Positions 40,159 through 49,243 of a DNA stretch of 64,000 bases are shown here, piece by piece. The position numbers were made by a program, and so were the translations under genes. Origin of the DNA: Clostridia bacterium (GTDB lineage: Bacteria; Bacillota; Clostridia; Oscillospirales; Acutalibacteraceae); assembly GCA_017481575.1 (NCBI GenBank), contig JAFUPA010000065.1:1-64000 (forward strand), read 5' to 3'. The notes beneath the pieces were generated by a model, which was given only the letters and a program-made list of their open reading frames with translations, was not told the origin of the DNA and searched no databases. Numbering within the stretch: the stretch's first letter is position 1; every line of letters starts with the position of its first letter.

Positions 40159-41444
40159 AGTAATTCCTCCGTTCTTTTTTGGTTAAAATTATTGTTTTGA
40201 ATATACTGATATTTTCTGCCGTCCATTTCGCCGACATAGGTTGCGGCATAAGCAATTGCTATGACGACGTGGGGCATTTTTGAGTTGTAGGTAACAAGAC
40301 CTGTTTCAAGCACCATAAGCAAAAGCATAAAGCACAGGAACATAAGGTTCATTCGGCTCTTGTTAACAAACGCACCCTTGAAAAGCTTGATGATTACTAC
40401 AAAATACAGCGAATAGTAAGAGAAGAAGCCAACCAGACCCAACTCACTTAAAATCTGCCAGTAATTATTATGGCTGTAAACACCCTCGAGCTTGTAAACC
40501 TCGTCAATAATTTTTGCAAAGTTACCCATTCCCTTGCCCCAGATGGGCGATTCGGAGAACATCTCCTGCGCAAGCTGAATGTAGTAAGAGCGCATATAAA
40601 GGCTGTTGTCTACCTTATGAGTTCTGTTTTCAAACCAGAAAGTGAGCATCGACTCGAAGCGTTTACCGATTGTGTTGTAGGCATTTTCATCGGTCATAAT
40701 GTAAAATACAACAGTAATTGCCAACGCCAGCACAAGAAGGATGTTAAAGAAATAATTTCTCTTATAGGTTGAAAAAAGAACAAACAGCAGCGGACCTGCA
40801 ATGGATGCAAACATTGCTTTTCTCGAGCCTGAAAGAATAACAAAACCTAAAAACAATGCGACAAGCAAAAAGTAGCTTTTTTTACCTTTTGAGTAAAACT
40901 CATAAAACGCCATAAGCTCGGCACAGAACACGAGAAACGCAACGCCGTTGGAGTTTGAGCCACTGAAATGCGAGCCCATATAGCCGTCAGACCAATCTTC
41001 AAAAGGAACATAGGTAAGCTCAATTAAAACAATAGCCGTCATCGAAAGGATATACAGTTTAATAATCCTTTCCAAGTCCTCGGGTGTGTCGACATAAATC
41101 GAAACAGAGGTTATCATCGCTATAATGACGACCATTCGTAAAAAGTATGATGCCATATCTGTGTCGATATACGATGACCATAAACAGGAAATTGCTGAAT
41201 AAGCCGTAAAAAGAGTATACCACACTGTGTTGTACGGAAGGATTACACGCTTGTCACGTCTGCCAATCCACAAAAGCATTGAGGCCAGAAGCATCATTAT
41301 GCCTGTTGCCGTACCGATAAACTTAACGTCGTTAAAAGCGAACAGCGTAACTGCATTCAGAACAAAGCATATTTCATAAATTGTACGTGCGGTGCTCTCT
41401 TTATTACCTTCAATCTTAAGAACACCTTTTTTTAAAGAGACCAT
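40155..41444 (-). CDS. O-antigen ligase / Wzy-type polymerase membrane protein
   Basis: A 429-residue protein with about ten membrane helices. A large exterior loop carries SGSRKAMFASIAG before it, ESPIWGKGMGNFAKI, and SHNNYWQILSELGLVGFFSYY, the pattern (G.G...HNxxLqilsElGl.G) of the O-antigen ligase/Wzy family. It probably polymerises or ligates polysaccharide repeat units outside the membrane. AGGGGTG before ATG 41444 sets the start. It is cotranscribed with the glycosyltransferase upstream and the Wzz/kinase downstream (4-nt overlap). Confidence 0.88.
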   Translation of the reverse strand: MVSLKKGVLKIEGNKESTARTIYEICFVLNAVTLFAFNDVKFIGTATGIMMLLASMLLWIGRRDKRVILPYNTVWYTLFTAYSAISCLWSSYIDTDMASYFLRMVVIIAMITSVSIYVDTPEDLERIIKLYILSMTAIVLIELTYVPFEDWSDGYMGSHFSGSNSNGVAFLVFCAELMAFYEFYSKGKKSYFLLVALFLGFVILSGSRKAMFASIAGPLLFVLFSTYKRNYFFNILLVLALAITVVFYIMTDENAYNTIGKRFESMLTFWFENRTHKVDNSLYMRSYYIQLAQEMFSESPIWGKGMGNFAKIIDEVYKLEGVYSHNNYWQILSELGLVGFFSYYSLYFVVIIKLFKGAFVNKSRMNLMFLCFMLLLMVLETGLVTYNSKMPHVVIAIAYAATYVGEMDGRKYQYIQNNNFNQKRTEELL

Positions 41445-41478
41445 ATCGCACCCCTTTAATAAACACTTTTATATAAAC

Positions 41479-42726
41479 TCAACCGCAAATCTCTTTTGCG
41501 AAGGATGTAAAATTCTTTTCTGCATCGAAATTATCTTCCCAGAAGGTGCGTGCATTTTTGCGCATTGCAGCTCTTTCTTCCTTCGAGGAAAGGATAATTT
41601 CTTTGATTTTTTCTGCAAGCTCTTCATCTGTGAAGTTTTCGGAGATAAGCATACCGTTAAATCCGTCCTTTACAATTTCGCCGACACCACCGACATCCGT
41701 TGCAAGAACGGGAATCGAATAGGACATAGCCTCCATCATAGAAACAGGCAAGCCCTCAGTTGTGCTTGTATTCACAAGCAGGTCAGTTTTTTGCGACCTG
41801 TAAAAAGCCTTTACCTCTTCGTTTGAAATTCTGCCTGCAAGATTCACCTGCATAAAGCCGAGCTTGCTGTCACAGATTTCTTTGACAGTCTGCATTGTTT
41901 CGCCGTCTCCGAGGTGTGTCCATCGGATTTCACCGATATTCTCGTCCTTGAGAAGTGCAAGAGCAGAGGCAATTCTGTCAATACGCTTGAGAGGAATCAT
42001 TCTAGAACACGAAACTATATGAAAGCAGTCCTCGTTCATCTCAGAAAGTCCGTCATCAAGCGTGCCGAGATAGCGGTGCTTGACCTTATCACGGAACTCG
42101 GGATAGCTTTCAAGAATGTACTCCTCGCCGTTGATTGAACAAGGGTAAAGCATATCTACCTTTTCGAGAAGATATCTTCTTTTTGGAATATAGTTGATAA
42201 AATTCGCATGACGGTAAACGTCGTGACCGTGCGCACGGGAAACGAATTTTATGTTTTTACATTGTGGAGCGATTTCATCGTAAATTTTGCTTGCGACAAG
42301 TGCCGCAACAAAAAACCAATAGCTGTAAACCGTAATGCTGTCGTATTGGCTGAAATCGTATTTTTTGAGTATATCCTTGCAAAGTGCGTATTCACGCTCG
42401 CCTCTTGCAGAGAAGTACTCGTAAAAAAGACGGTGTTTTATGCTCTGTTTTGCTTCGTCCTCCAAATCCTTTGAAGGCAGAACAGAATTCAAAGCACCTT
42501 TAAAAAGCGAAATTGCACGACCGACTTTTTTGGGGATTGTTGTGATGTTGTAGCAATCAAAATTGTCGGGCACTTTTCGGGTTAAGGTTTCATTTTTGTT
42601 GAGGCTGATTGAAAGCGTGATTACCTTGTCAAACTGCTTTGACAGGAAAGGAGCTTCAGGCTCCAAAAACGTTTCCTCAATAGAATACGGATATAAATTT
42701 GTCAAAAGTATCAAACAGCTTTTCAC
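41479..42726 (-). CDS. GT4-type glycosyltransferase
   Basis: 415 residues of GT-B fold. The C-terminal half shows the family pattern HIVSCSRMIPLKRIDRIASAL (key part SCSRMIPLKR), WTHLGDGE, VNLAGRIS, and the donor-binding ...VNTSTTEGLPVSMMEAMSYSIPVLATDVGGVGEIV (key parts TTEGLPVSMMEAM and DVGGVGEI). It transfers a sugar from a nucleotide donor in exopolysaccharide assembly. The ORF is open to 42759, but GGAAGGA with 7-nt spacing selects GTG 42726 (VKSCLILLTN). First gene of the polysaccharide operon. Confidence 0.9.
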   Translation of the reverse strand: MKSCLILLTNLYPYSIEETFLEPEAPFLSKQFDKVITLSISLNKNETLTRKVPDNFDCYNITTIPKKVGRAISLFKGALNSVLPSKDLEDEAKQSIKHRLFYEYFSARGEREYALCKDILKKYDFSQYDSITVYSYWFFVAALVASKIYDEIAPQCKNIKFVSRAHGHDVYRHANFINYIPKRRYLLEKVDMLYPCSINGEEYILESYPEFRDKVKHRYLGTLDDGLSEMNEDCFHIVSCSRMIPLKRIDRIASALALLKDENIGEIRWTHLGDGETMQTVKEICDSKLGFMQVNLAGRISNEEVKAFYRSQKTDLLVNTSTTEGLPVSMMEAMSYSIPVLATDVGGVGEIVKDGFNGMLISENFTDEELAEKIKEIILSSKEERAAMRKNARTFWEDNFDAEKNFTSFAKEICG

Positions 42727-42762
42727 AGATATGCTTCCTTCCGTATTATACAAATACACTTA

Positions 42763-42791
42763 ATTGTAACACTTTTTCGACACATTGTCTA
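42763..42791 (-). promoter_or_regulatory. Promoter of the exopolysaccharide operon
   Basis: TAGACA (42786-42791) and TACAAT (42763-42768) on the minus strand, 17-bp spacer. Confidence 0.65.
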
Positions 42792-42822
42792 TACCTTACG
42801 AAAACTTTGTCGTTAAAATCGT

Positions 42823-44124
42823 TTAATTATCACCGATTTCTTTGACAATCTCTTTGTAATGGTTACCCTTGTGTTCAAAGTTTCTGTAAACATTGTAGCT
42901 TGGTGCGGCAGGTGAAAGCAGGCAGGTTTTGCCCTTTGCCGTAAACTTGAATGCCGCCTCAACCGCCTCTTGCATTGTTTCAACGGGGACAACGTTTTTC
43001 TTTGTACCCATTGCAAGAAGAGCTTTACAGATTTTGGTGCCTGTTTCGGGCATACCGATGATATTGTTTATCGGACACTCATCAAGGTAAGTGATAAAAT
43101 CGTCGTAGGTTATTCCTCTGTCAAGACCGCCGAAAATGAGTGTATCTATATTGCCAAGTGCATCAACTGCACACTCGACAGCGTGAGGAATTGTAGCGAT
43201 GCTGTCGTTGTAGAACGAAATACCCTTGAACTCACCGACAGGCTCCATTCTGTGCGGAATGCCTGTGAATTTTTCGACACCACGTACAACAGCATCATCA
43301 TCTGCACCAAAAAGACGTGCAACAGCCTCGGCAAAGAAAATGTCCTGGTGGCAATGCTTGCCGATAAGTCTTGAATTGAGTGTTGTGAGGTTCTGCTGAA
43401 AATCATTTTTCGGTTCGGCGCTGACAGCAATTTTTTTGCTCTTGTATTGTGAGAAATCAATAAGACCGTCAACATCCTGGTCAGCGTTATAAATAAGGTA
43501 GTTTTCCTCTGTCTGGTGATTGACGATGTTGAGCTTTGCGTTGATGTAGCCTCTGTAACCGTCGTAGTGGTCAAGATGCTCCTCGTAAATATTGGTAAAG
43601 ACCGCAACATCAGGAGAAGTGCGGCAGAACTCGAGCTGGTGGCAGGACATTTCAATTACTGCAACCTTGCCGTCGCACTCGTCGATGATATCAAAAACAG
43701 GAACACCGATATTGCCCACAAGGTAAGCGTCACAACCTGCCTCGCTGACGAGGTTGTAGATAAGGGTTGAGGTTGTTGTTTTGCCCTTTGTGCCCGTGAT
43801 ACCGATTTTTTTGCACGGTGCAAACTGCAGGAACAAATCTACCTGACAGGTGATGAGCACGTTTTCGGGGATTTCGATATTAACAATCGGCACACCCGGG
43901 GTTTTGATAACAAGCTCGTAATCAAAAACCTTATCCATATATCCGTCACCCGTGAGGAGAGTCACGTTTTTATCTTCTATTGAAATTTCCTTTTTATCCG
44001 CAATTGCAAGCGGTTTTTCGGGAAAATACTTTCTTATATAATTATAGGTAGACACGCCTTCCCTGCCGAAGCCGAGAATGACAATGTTTTTATCCTTTAA
44101 AAATTCAATTAAGCTCTGACACAT
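42823..44124 (-). CDS. murD: UDP-N-acetylmuramoyl-L-alanine--D-glutamate ligase MurD
   Basis: A 433-residue Mur ligase: N-terminal Rossmann part (NIVILGFGREGVSTYNY, VIKTPGVP), the ATP loop GITGTKGKTTTST (~110), central EMSCHQLEF and NIYEEHLDHY, and C-terminal LSPAAPSYNVYRNFEHKGNHY (key part SPAAPSYNVY). It adds D-Glu to UDP-MurNAc-L-Ala in the cytoplasm. GGAGATGA precedes ATG 44124. It lies outside a division/cell-wall cluster, downstream of a small zinc-ribbon gene. Confidence 0.93.
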   Translation of the reverse strand: MCQSLIEFLKDKNIVILGFGREGVSTYNYIRKYFPEKPLAIADKKEISIEDKNVTLLTGDGYMDKVFDYELVIKTPGVPIVNIEIPENVLITCQVDLFLQFAPCKKIGITGTKGKTTTSTLIYNLVSEAGCDAYLVGNIGVPVFDIIDECDGKVAVIEMSCHQLEFCRTSPDVAVFTNIYEEHLDHYDGYRGYINAKLNIVNHQTEENYLIYNADQDVDGLIDFSQYKSKKIAVSAEPKNDFQQNLTTLNSRLIGKHCHQDIFFAEAVARLFGADDDAVVRGVEKFTGIPHRMEPVGEFKGISFYNDSIATIPHAVECAVDALGNIDTLIFGGLDRGITYDDFITYLDECPINNIIGMPETGTKICKALLAMGTKKNVVPVETMQEAVEAAFKFTAKGKTCLLSPAAPSYNVYRNFEHKGNHYKEIVKEIGDN

Positions 44125-44160
44125 AAGAATTCATCTCCAATGAATAATACAATTCTGAAA

Positions 44161-44349
44161 TCAGAATTCACATTCAGCATTACAACGCTGTGTACGGATA
44201 AGCGAGCCTTTTTCGACAGCGCCGTTTTCCGCACCGCACCACGGACAATAGATGTGATCCATAGGTGCAGAGAGGTCGGTTGAAAGCGGAATGCTTGTAT
44301 CACGGACAACCTCAAAGCGTTTGTAGCAACAATCACATTGTTTTTTCAT
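44161..44349 (-). CDS. Small zinc-ribbon protein
   Basis: 62 residues: MKKQCDCCYKRFEVVRD supplies the first Cys knuckle and IYCPWCGAENG the second, followed by a C-terminal Cys (RCNAECEF). Two CxxC pairs ~30 residues apart indicate zinc binding. The function is unknown; such proteins may bind nucleic acid or act as adaptors. GGAG upstream of ATG 44349 gives a normal ribosome site. It sits 36 nt upstream of murD and just after the DivIVA-like gene's terminator. Confidence 0.75.
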   Translation of the reverse strand: MKKQCDCCYKRFEVVRDTSIPLSTDLSAPMDHIYCPWCGAENGAVEKGSLIRTQRCNAECEF

Positions 44350-44361
44350 TTTTTCAACTCC

Positions 44362-44388
44362 AAAAAAATCGGGCGGTTTGCCCGCCCG
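44362..44388 (-). terminator. Terminator of the coaD / DivIVA-like operon
   Basis: CGGGCGG and CCGCCCG (44370-44376 and 44382-44388) pair with a 5-nt loop, followed by T7 on the minus strand. Confidence 0.9.
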
Positions 44389-44396
44389 TTATGTAA

Positions 44397-45047
44397 TTAT
44401 CTGTTTGAGCCGAAAAGACTCTGGCGTGCTTTGCGGATTTCGGCAATATTTGAAGAGAGAACCTCGTCGCTGTTTCTCATAATGTCCTCAACAAACTCAG
44501 CGGCACCGCTGCGAATCTCGGTTGCCCACTTGTCTGCCTTTGACTTGACATCAGCTGCCTGGTTGTTGGCATCAAGAAGGATTGAGTCAGCCTCCTTGCG
44601 TGCGTTACCGAGCATCTTTTCTGCCTCTGCCGCCGCCTGTGCTCTTACACGGTCGGAATACTCGTGTGCAAGACGTGCGATTTCTGAATTTTCTACCATC
44701 TGACGTGCCTGCTCTGCCGCCGCATCAACTGTTGCGTTAGCGTTTGTTTCAGCAGTTGCAACGATTGAAGCTGCCTTTTCCTTTGCCTCGGCAATGATGC
44801 CGTCAGCCTCTGTCTGTGCAGAAGAAACGATTGATGAAGCCTCGTTATTAGCCTTTGTGATGAGATTATTGTGGTGTGCAACAACCTCCTGTGCTTTTTC
44901 AATCTCTATGGGTAAATCGTAGCGAATGTCCTCAACGCACTGCTTGATTACCTCTGCATCAACTGCAATTTTTCCTCCTGAAAGAGGGATTTTACTGCCT
45001 GTTTCAAGCGTATCCTCAATCTTATCAAGTAAACCCTGTACATTCAT
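44397..45047 (-). CDS. DivIVA-like coiled-coil protein
   Basis: 216 residues, mostly alpha-helical with long Ala/Glu-rich heptad repeats (NNEASSIVSSAQTEADGIIAEAKEKAASI, key parts AQTEADGIIAEAKEK and RARAQAAAEAEKM-like segments). Resembles DivIVA-domain or ATP-synthase-b-type coiled coils often encoded beside coaD in Clostridia. It probably has a structural role at the membrane or division site. No membrane helix is seen. It lies 7 nt after coaD. Confidence 0.75.
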   Translation of the reverse strand: MNVQGLLDKIEDTLETGSKIPLSGGKIAVDAEVIKQCVEDIRYDLPIEIEKAQEVVAHHNNLITKANNEASSIVSSAQTEADGIIAEAKEKAASIVATAETNANATVDAAAEQARQMVENSEIARLAHEYSDRVRAQAAAEAEKMLGNARKEADSILLDANNQAADVKSKADKWATEIRSGAAEFVEDIMRNSDEVLSSNIAEIRKARQSLFGSNR

Positions 45048-45054
45048 CTCTCAA

Positions 45055-45543
45055 TCATCCTTTCTTCTTTATGCCTTTGACAATATCTTCATATACCTCG
45101 GGGGGTACAAATTTTGAAACATCTCCGCCAAGCTCGCAAACCTGCTTTACAATGCTGGAGGAAAGGTACATATAGTCGGCACCTGCCGTTACAAAAACAG
45201 TTTCAACATTCGGGTTGAGCTCCTTGTTGGTGAGTGCCTGCTGGAACTCATCCTCAAAATCTGAAACAGCCCGCAAGCCCTTGACAATGGCGTTTGCACC
45301 GTGAAGCCTTGCATACTCTGCAAGCAAGCCGTCGTAATAGTCCACACGGACATTCGGAATATCCTTTGTACAACGGCTGATTAACTCGACCCTTTCTTCG
45401 TGAGTAAAGCAACCGACAGGCTTCTTATGGTTTATCATAACAACGACTATGACCTCGTCAAAAAGCTTAGCCGCTCTTTTGATTACGCTCAGGTGACCGT
45501 TGGTTATGGGGTCAAAGCTGCCCGGATAGATAACTCTGCTCAT
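45055..45543 (-). CDS. coaD: Pantetheine-phosphate adenylyltransferase CoaD
   Basis: A 162-residue nucleotidyltransferase with YPGSFDPITNGHLSVI at the start (the HxGH-type T/HxGH motif as TNGH). VKGLRAVSDFEDE, the substrate loop, lies mid-way and YMYLSSSIVKQV near the end. It makes dephospho-CoA from 4'-phosphopantetheine and ATP. ATG 45543 overlaps the rsmD stop (ATGA), a very common gene pair. Confidence 0.97.
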   Translation of the reverse strand: MSRVIYPGSFDPITNGHLSVIKRAAKLFDEVIVVVMINHKKPVGCFTHEERVELISRCTKDIPNVRVDYYDGLLAEYARLHGANAIVKGLRAVSDFEDEFQQALTNKELNPNVETVFVTAGADYMYLSSSIVKQVCELGGDVSKFVPPEVYEDIVKGIKKKG

Positions 45544-46088
45544 TCTTCGTCATCTCCTATCCTGTAAACCGACAAGGCAAGCTTGCCGTATTTATAGCTG
45601 CGGTAGAGAACGAACTTTCCTGCCTTTTCGGGCATTTCTTCGCCGTGGGGATGTTCACAGACGATTACACCGCCGTCGTTTGTAACCTCCGCCGCAAATG
45701 GAAGTGCCTTTTGCAAAAGTCCTTTTGAATAAGGAGGATCCATTAAAATTATGTCAAATTTCTTTTTGCTGTTTTTAAGAAATGTCAGCGCATCGGTCTG
45801 CAACACAGCAGAATTCTTGTGAAGTCCCGTTGTTAGAAGATTTGATTTGATTACGCTTACCGCATCCTTGCTCAAATCCGTAAATGTTGCATAAGCCGCA
45901 CCACGGCTGAGTGCCTCGATACCAAGCTGACCCGAGCCTGCAAAAAGGTCAAGAACCTCCCTGCCCTCGATTTCAAACTGTATTATGCTGAATATTGCTT
46001 CCTTAACTCTGTCGGTTGTCGGACGTACATCCTCGCCCTCGAGAGTTTTAAGAACCCGACCTCTTGCCGAACCTGTTATTACTCGCAC
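45540..46088 (-). CDS. rsmD: 16S rRNA (guanine(966)-N2)-methyltransferase RsmD
   Basis: 182 residues: RVITGSARGRVLKT and VRPTTDRVKEAIFSII at the start, the SAM site VLDLFAGSGQLGIEALSRGA (key part LDLFAGSG), and the catalytic DPPY in IILMDPPYSKG. It methylates G966 of 16S rRNA. An in-frame start at 46130 is possible, but AGGAGC with 8-nt spacing supports GTG 46088, giving the normal family N-terminus. Confidence 0.95.
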   Translation of the reverse strand: MRVITGSARGRVLKTLEGEDVRPTTDRVKEAIFSIIQFEIEGREVLDLFAGSGQLGIEALSRGAAYATFTDLSKDAVSVIKSNLLTTGLHKNSAVLQTDALTFLKNSKKKFDIILMDPPYSKGLLQKALPFAAEVTNDGGVIVCEHPHGEEMPEKAGKFVLYRSYKYGKLALSVYRIGDDEE

Positions 46089-46126
46089 AGTCAAAGCTCC
46101 TATCTTTTTTATTTTACATTTTATTA

Positions 46127-47983
46127 TCACATTTTTGGCGGTGTGTTGTCAACATTTTTTCTAAAATAATCAAAAACTTTTTGCGCTGTGGCACGGTTTA
46201 TCCCCTCCGCCTTGCAAAGTTCGTCAACACTCGCCTTTTTAATTGCGGAAATTGTCTTGAAATGTCGCAAAAGAGCCTTACTCTTTTTCTCGCCGATACC
46301 CTCAATTTTTGTAAGGGTTGCGTTGAGCATGGACTTTTTATGCTTCTGGTGGTGGTAGGCAACCGAATAGCGGTGAACCTCCTCCTGAATTGTGGAAATG
46401 AGTGTGAAAGCCTGACGCTTTGAATTGATTGCAATTTCGCCGCCGTCAAAGGCTATTGCACGTGTGCGGTGCTTGTTATCCTTGACCATACCGTAAACGG
46501 GAATATCAAACCCGAAGGCTTTTACAATCGGCAAAACCGCATTGACCTGACCGATGCCGCCGTCAAGCAGAATAAGGTCGGGCAAAATACCGAAGCCTTC
46601 CTCGGTATCCTTTTCCTCAACATATCGGTTAAGACGGCGTGACATAACCTCTGCCATTGAAGCATAGTCGTCCTGACCCGAGAAGCCTTTGATTGAAAAA
46701 CGGCGGTAATTTTTCTTGTAAGGAAGTCCGTTTTTGAAAACGACCATACCTGCAACGTTGTCACTGCCTGCGGTGTGAGAAATATCGTAGGATTCAATCA
46801 TAACAGGCGGTTTCGGAAGATTTAAAAGACGTGCAAGCTCGTCCAGAGCGGCTGTCGCCTTTCCGCTTCTGCCCATTGAAAGAGCAAGCTTTTGCGACGC
46901 ATTGTTGCGGCACATTGTAACAAGCTCGAGCTGTCTGCCCCTTTGCGGAATGTTGATTTCTACCTTTTTGCCTGCAAGGTCAGTCAGCCACTTGTTAAGA
47001 AGCTCGACATCACTCACCTCGCCGTCCACGGTGACGTGCTTGGGCACGGTGCGACCCATTGAATAAAATCGGGTTATAAGCTCGTGTCTTGTTTCGGGAA
47101 GTGAATCAATTTCGCTGAAAATAAACCACTCGTTGTCACGCAGTCTGCCGTCAAAGAAGCGAAGCACGGAAAGGCAGTACTTGTCCTCCGCCTGTGCCAA
47201 TGCAAAAACATCCTGTTCCTTTACGTCAGAGCCTGCGACCTTTTGCTTTTCGTTAACCTTTTTGATAGAGTTGATTCTGTCACGCAGTTTTGCCGCTTTT
47301 TCAAACTCAAGATTTTCGGCGGCTTCTTCCATTTCCTGCGTCAATTCGGCAACAATTTTTGAGCTGTCGCCCTGCAAAAACTTGACAGCGGAATTGACAG
47401 CCTCGTTATAATCCTCACAACTGATTTTTCGTGCACACGGAGCAGAGCATTGCTTGATAAAATAATTAAGACACGGTCTGCCCTTGCCGATTTCACGGGG
47501 AAAGCTCTTGTTGCAACGGGGAAGCATAAATATTTTTAACGCTTCGTCAACCGATGAAGTTACGCTGAAAGAGCTTGTATATGGTCCGATGTAGCGTGCG
47601 TTATCGTTTGACTTCTGCTTAACAGCGCTGATTTTCGGCCACTCGCCTTTTGTGATTTTGATATAAGAATAGCCTTTATCATCCTTTAAAAGAATGTTGT
47701 ATTTAGGGGAATACTGCTTAATGAGTGAGCATTCAAGGACAAGAGCCTCAAACTCGCTGTCGGTTAAAATATAGTCGAAATCGTTGACGTTTTCGACCAT
47801 TTTGCGCACCTTGACGGAATGAGTGTTCTGTGAGCCGAAATACTGGCTGACACGGTTTTTGAGTGCTTTTGCCTTGCCCACATATATTATTTTCCCTTTT
47901 TCGTTTTTCATTAAATAAACGCCCGGGGTTTTTGGTAGAGCCATTGCTTTTTTTCTTAACTCCTGTATTTCCGTAAAACTCAC
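46127..47983 (-). CDS. uvrC: Excinuclease ABC subunit C
   Basis: 618 residues with the complete UvrC order. A GIY-YIG nuclease (LPKTPGVYLMKNEKGKIIYVGKAK, key parts GVYLM and IIYVGKA) comes first, then the UvrB-interacting UVR segment near residue 205 (EEAAENLEFEKAAKLRDRI). An RNase H-like domain with ESYDISHTAGSDNVAGMVVF follows, and C-terminal helix-hairpin-helix pairs (LTKIEGIGEKKSKALL). It makes both incisions in nucleotide excision repair. GTG 47983 overlaps AGGAGGTG, so the exact start is slightly uncertain. It lies just after the HPr-like gene's terminator. Confidence 0.95.
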   Translation of the reverse strand: MSFTEIQELRKKAMALPKTPGVYLMKNEKGKIIYVGKAKALKNRVSQYFGSQNTHSVKVRKMVENVNDFDYILTDSEFEALVLECSLIKQYSPKYNILLKDDKGYSYIKITKGEWPKISAVKQKSNDNARYIGPYTSSFSVTSSVDEALKIFMLPRCNKSFPREIGKGRPCLNYFIKQCSAPCARKISCEDYNEAVNSAVKFLQGDSSKIVAELTQEMEEAAENLEFEKAAKLRDRINSIKKVNEKQKVAGSDVKEQDVFALAQAEDKYCLSVLRFFDGRLRDNEWFIFSEIDSLPETRHELITRFYSMGRTVPKHVTVDGEVSDVELLNKWLTDLAGKKVEINIPQRGRQLELVTMCRNNASQKLALSMGRSGKATAALDELARLLNLPKPPVMIESYDISHTAGSDNVAGMVVFKNGLPYKKNYRRFSIKGFSGQDDYASMAEVMSRRLNRYVEEKDTEEGFGILPDLILLDGGIGQVNAVLPIVKAFGFDIPVYGMVKDNKHRTRAIAFDGGEIAINSKRQAFTLISTIQEEVHRYSVAYHHQKHKKSMLNATLTKIEGIGEKKSKALLRHFKTISAIKKASVDELCKAEGINRATAQKVFDYFRKNVDNTPPKM

Positions 47984-47990
47984 CTCCTAA

Positions 47991-48024
47991 AGAAAAAAGG
48001 TTGCCGTATTAAAGCAACCTTTAA
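47991..48024 (-). terminator. Terminator of the HPr-like gene
   Basis: AAAGGTTGC and GCAACCTTT (48014-48022 and 47996-48004) pair; the minus strand continues with a T-run into the uvrC ribosome site, so uvrC probably relies on read-through. Confidence 0.75.
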
Positions 48025-48039
48025 AAAACTGAAATTAAA

Positions 48040-48303
48040 TTATACAGCAAAACCTGAATTTACAAGCTTAACAAGCTCTTCAACAGCCTGCTCCTCGTCA
48101 GGACCTGCTGCGATAACCTTAATGGTTGTGCCGCCGTCGATACCCAAAGAAAGCACGCCAAGCAAGCTCTTTGCGTTTGCACGACGCTCCTCTTTTTCAA
48201 TCCAGATTGATGACTTGAAACAATTAGCCTTCTGAATGAAAAATGTAGCCGGACGAGCGCTTAAGCCAACCTGATTCTGAACTGTAACTTCTTTCTCAAA
48301 CAT
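48040..48303 (-). CDS. HPr/Crh-like protein with Ser in place of active-site His15
   Basis: 87 residues with clear HPr fold. Where phosphocarrier HPr has GLHARPA with the phosphorylated His15, this protein has GLSARPA (Ser15). The regulatory Ser46 region is intact (AKSLLGVLSLG), the site used by HPr kinase. It therefore cannot act as an ordinary PTS carrier and is more like Bacillus Crh (Gln15), a CcpA corepressor or regulatory partner. The exact role here is inference. It is monocistronic with its own promoter and terminator. Confidence 0.88.
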   Translation of the reverse strand: MFEKEVTVQNQVGLSARPATFFIQKANCFKSSIWIEKEERRANAKSLLGVLSLGIDGGTTIKVIAAGPDEEQAVEELVKLVNSGFAV

Positions 48304-48359
48304 AACTTATATCTCCCAATCCAAATAAATTCAAACTATCAGTTTATTACTTGTTAATT

Positions 48360-48387
48360 ATTATATCACAAAACTTTTTATCGTCAA
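48360..48387 (-). promoter_or_regulatory. Promoter of the HPr-like gene
   Basis: TTGACG (48382-48387), 16-bp spacer and TATAAT (48360-48365) with extended TG on the minus strand. The rest of the gap 48304-48508 shows no gene and no clear terminator after trmD. Confidence 0.75.
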
Positions 48388-48508
48388 CAAATAAACTTCA
48401 CTTTAAAAATAATTCGGCTTGTAGTCCAAACTTGAAGTTTTTTGAAACCCTTTGTTTGTGCAGATTTACTATGGGGTATCAAACATTTTAATGCAGAATG
48501 ACTATTTT

Positions 48509-49243
48509 TTACTTGCTGTTTTTAAGAGTTTCCAAAAATTGCTTGTCTTTTTTGTCTAATTCTGCCGACTCGAGCATATCAGGACGGCGCTCATAAGTAC
48601 GTTTCAGTGACTGTTCCCTGCGCCATTTGTTTATATTGGCATGGTGACCCGACAAAAGCACATCAGGCACTTTTTTGCCGTGCCATTCGTACGGACGTGT
48701 ATACTGCGGATATTCAAGCAGGGAGTTGTAGTGGCTTTCCTCTTCAAATGCAACATCATCTGCAAGCACTCCGGGAAGCATACGGGAAATGCTGTCTGCA
48801 AGGACGAGCGCAGGAAGCTCACCGCCCGTTAAAACATAGTCACCGATTGAAATTTCTTCATCAACAATTTCTTCGATAACTCTTTCGTCAATGCCCTCGT
48901 AGTGACCGCAAAGGATTGCGATATTATCAAGCTCTGCCAGCTCCTTGACCCTATCCTGAGTCAGAGTTTTGCCCTGCGGAGACATATAAATAAGGTGCGG
49001 ACGACTGCCGATTTTTTCTTCCAGATCGCAAAAGCAATCGTAAATCGGGTCAACCTGCATAATCATACCGAGACCGCCGCCGTAAGTGGTATCGTCCACA
49101 CGTCGATGCTTGTCTTTTGAATAATCCCTGATATTTACGCAGTTTATTTCAACAAGTCCGCTTTCTCTTGAACGTCCGATAATGCTTTCGTCAAGCACAC
49201 GCTCGCACATTTCGGGAAAAAGCGTCATTATATCAATTCTCAT
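48509..49243 (-). CDS. trmD: tRNA (guanine(37)-N1)-methyltransferase TrmD
   Basis: 244 residues with the SPOUT knot: MRIDIMTLFPEM, DYVLTGGELPALV and GHYEGIDERV in the SAM-binding knot, and HVDD-type RRVDDTTYGGGLGM (key part DDTTYGGG). It methylates G37 of tRNA to prevent frameshifting. TTG 49249 is better spaced from AGAGG, but ATG 49243 gives the standard family start. Either overlaps the end of rimM. Last gene of the ylxM-ffh operon; rplS, often next, is absent here. Confidence 0.95.
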   Translation of the reverse strand: MRIDIMTLFPEMCERVLDESIIGRSRESGLVEINCVNIRDYSKDKHRRVDDTTYGGGLGMIMQVDPIYDCFCDLEEKIGSRPHLIYMSPQGKTLTQDRVKELAELDNIAILCGHYEGIDERVIEEIVDEEISIGDYVLTGGELPALVLADSISRMLPGVLADDVAFEEESHYNSLLEYPQYTRPYEWHGKKVPDVLLSGHHANINKWRREQSLKRTYERRPDMLESAELDKKDKQFLETLKNSK

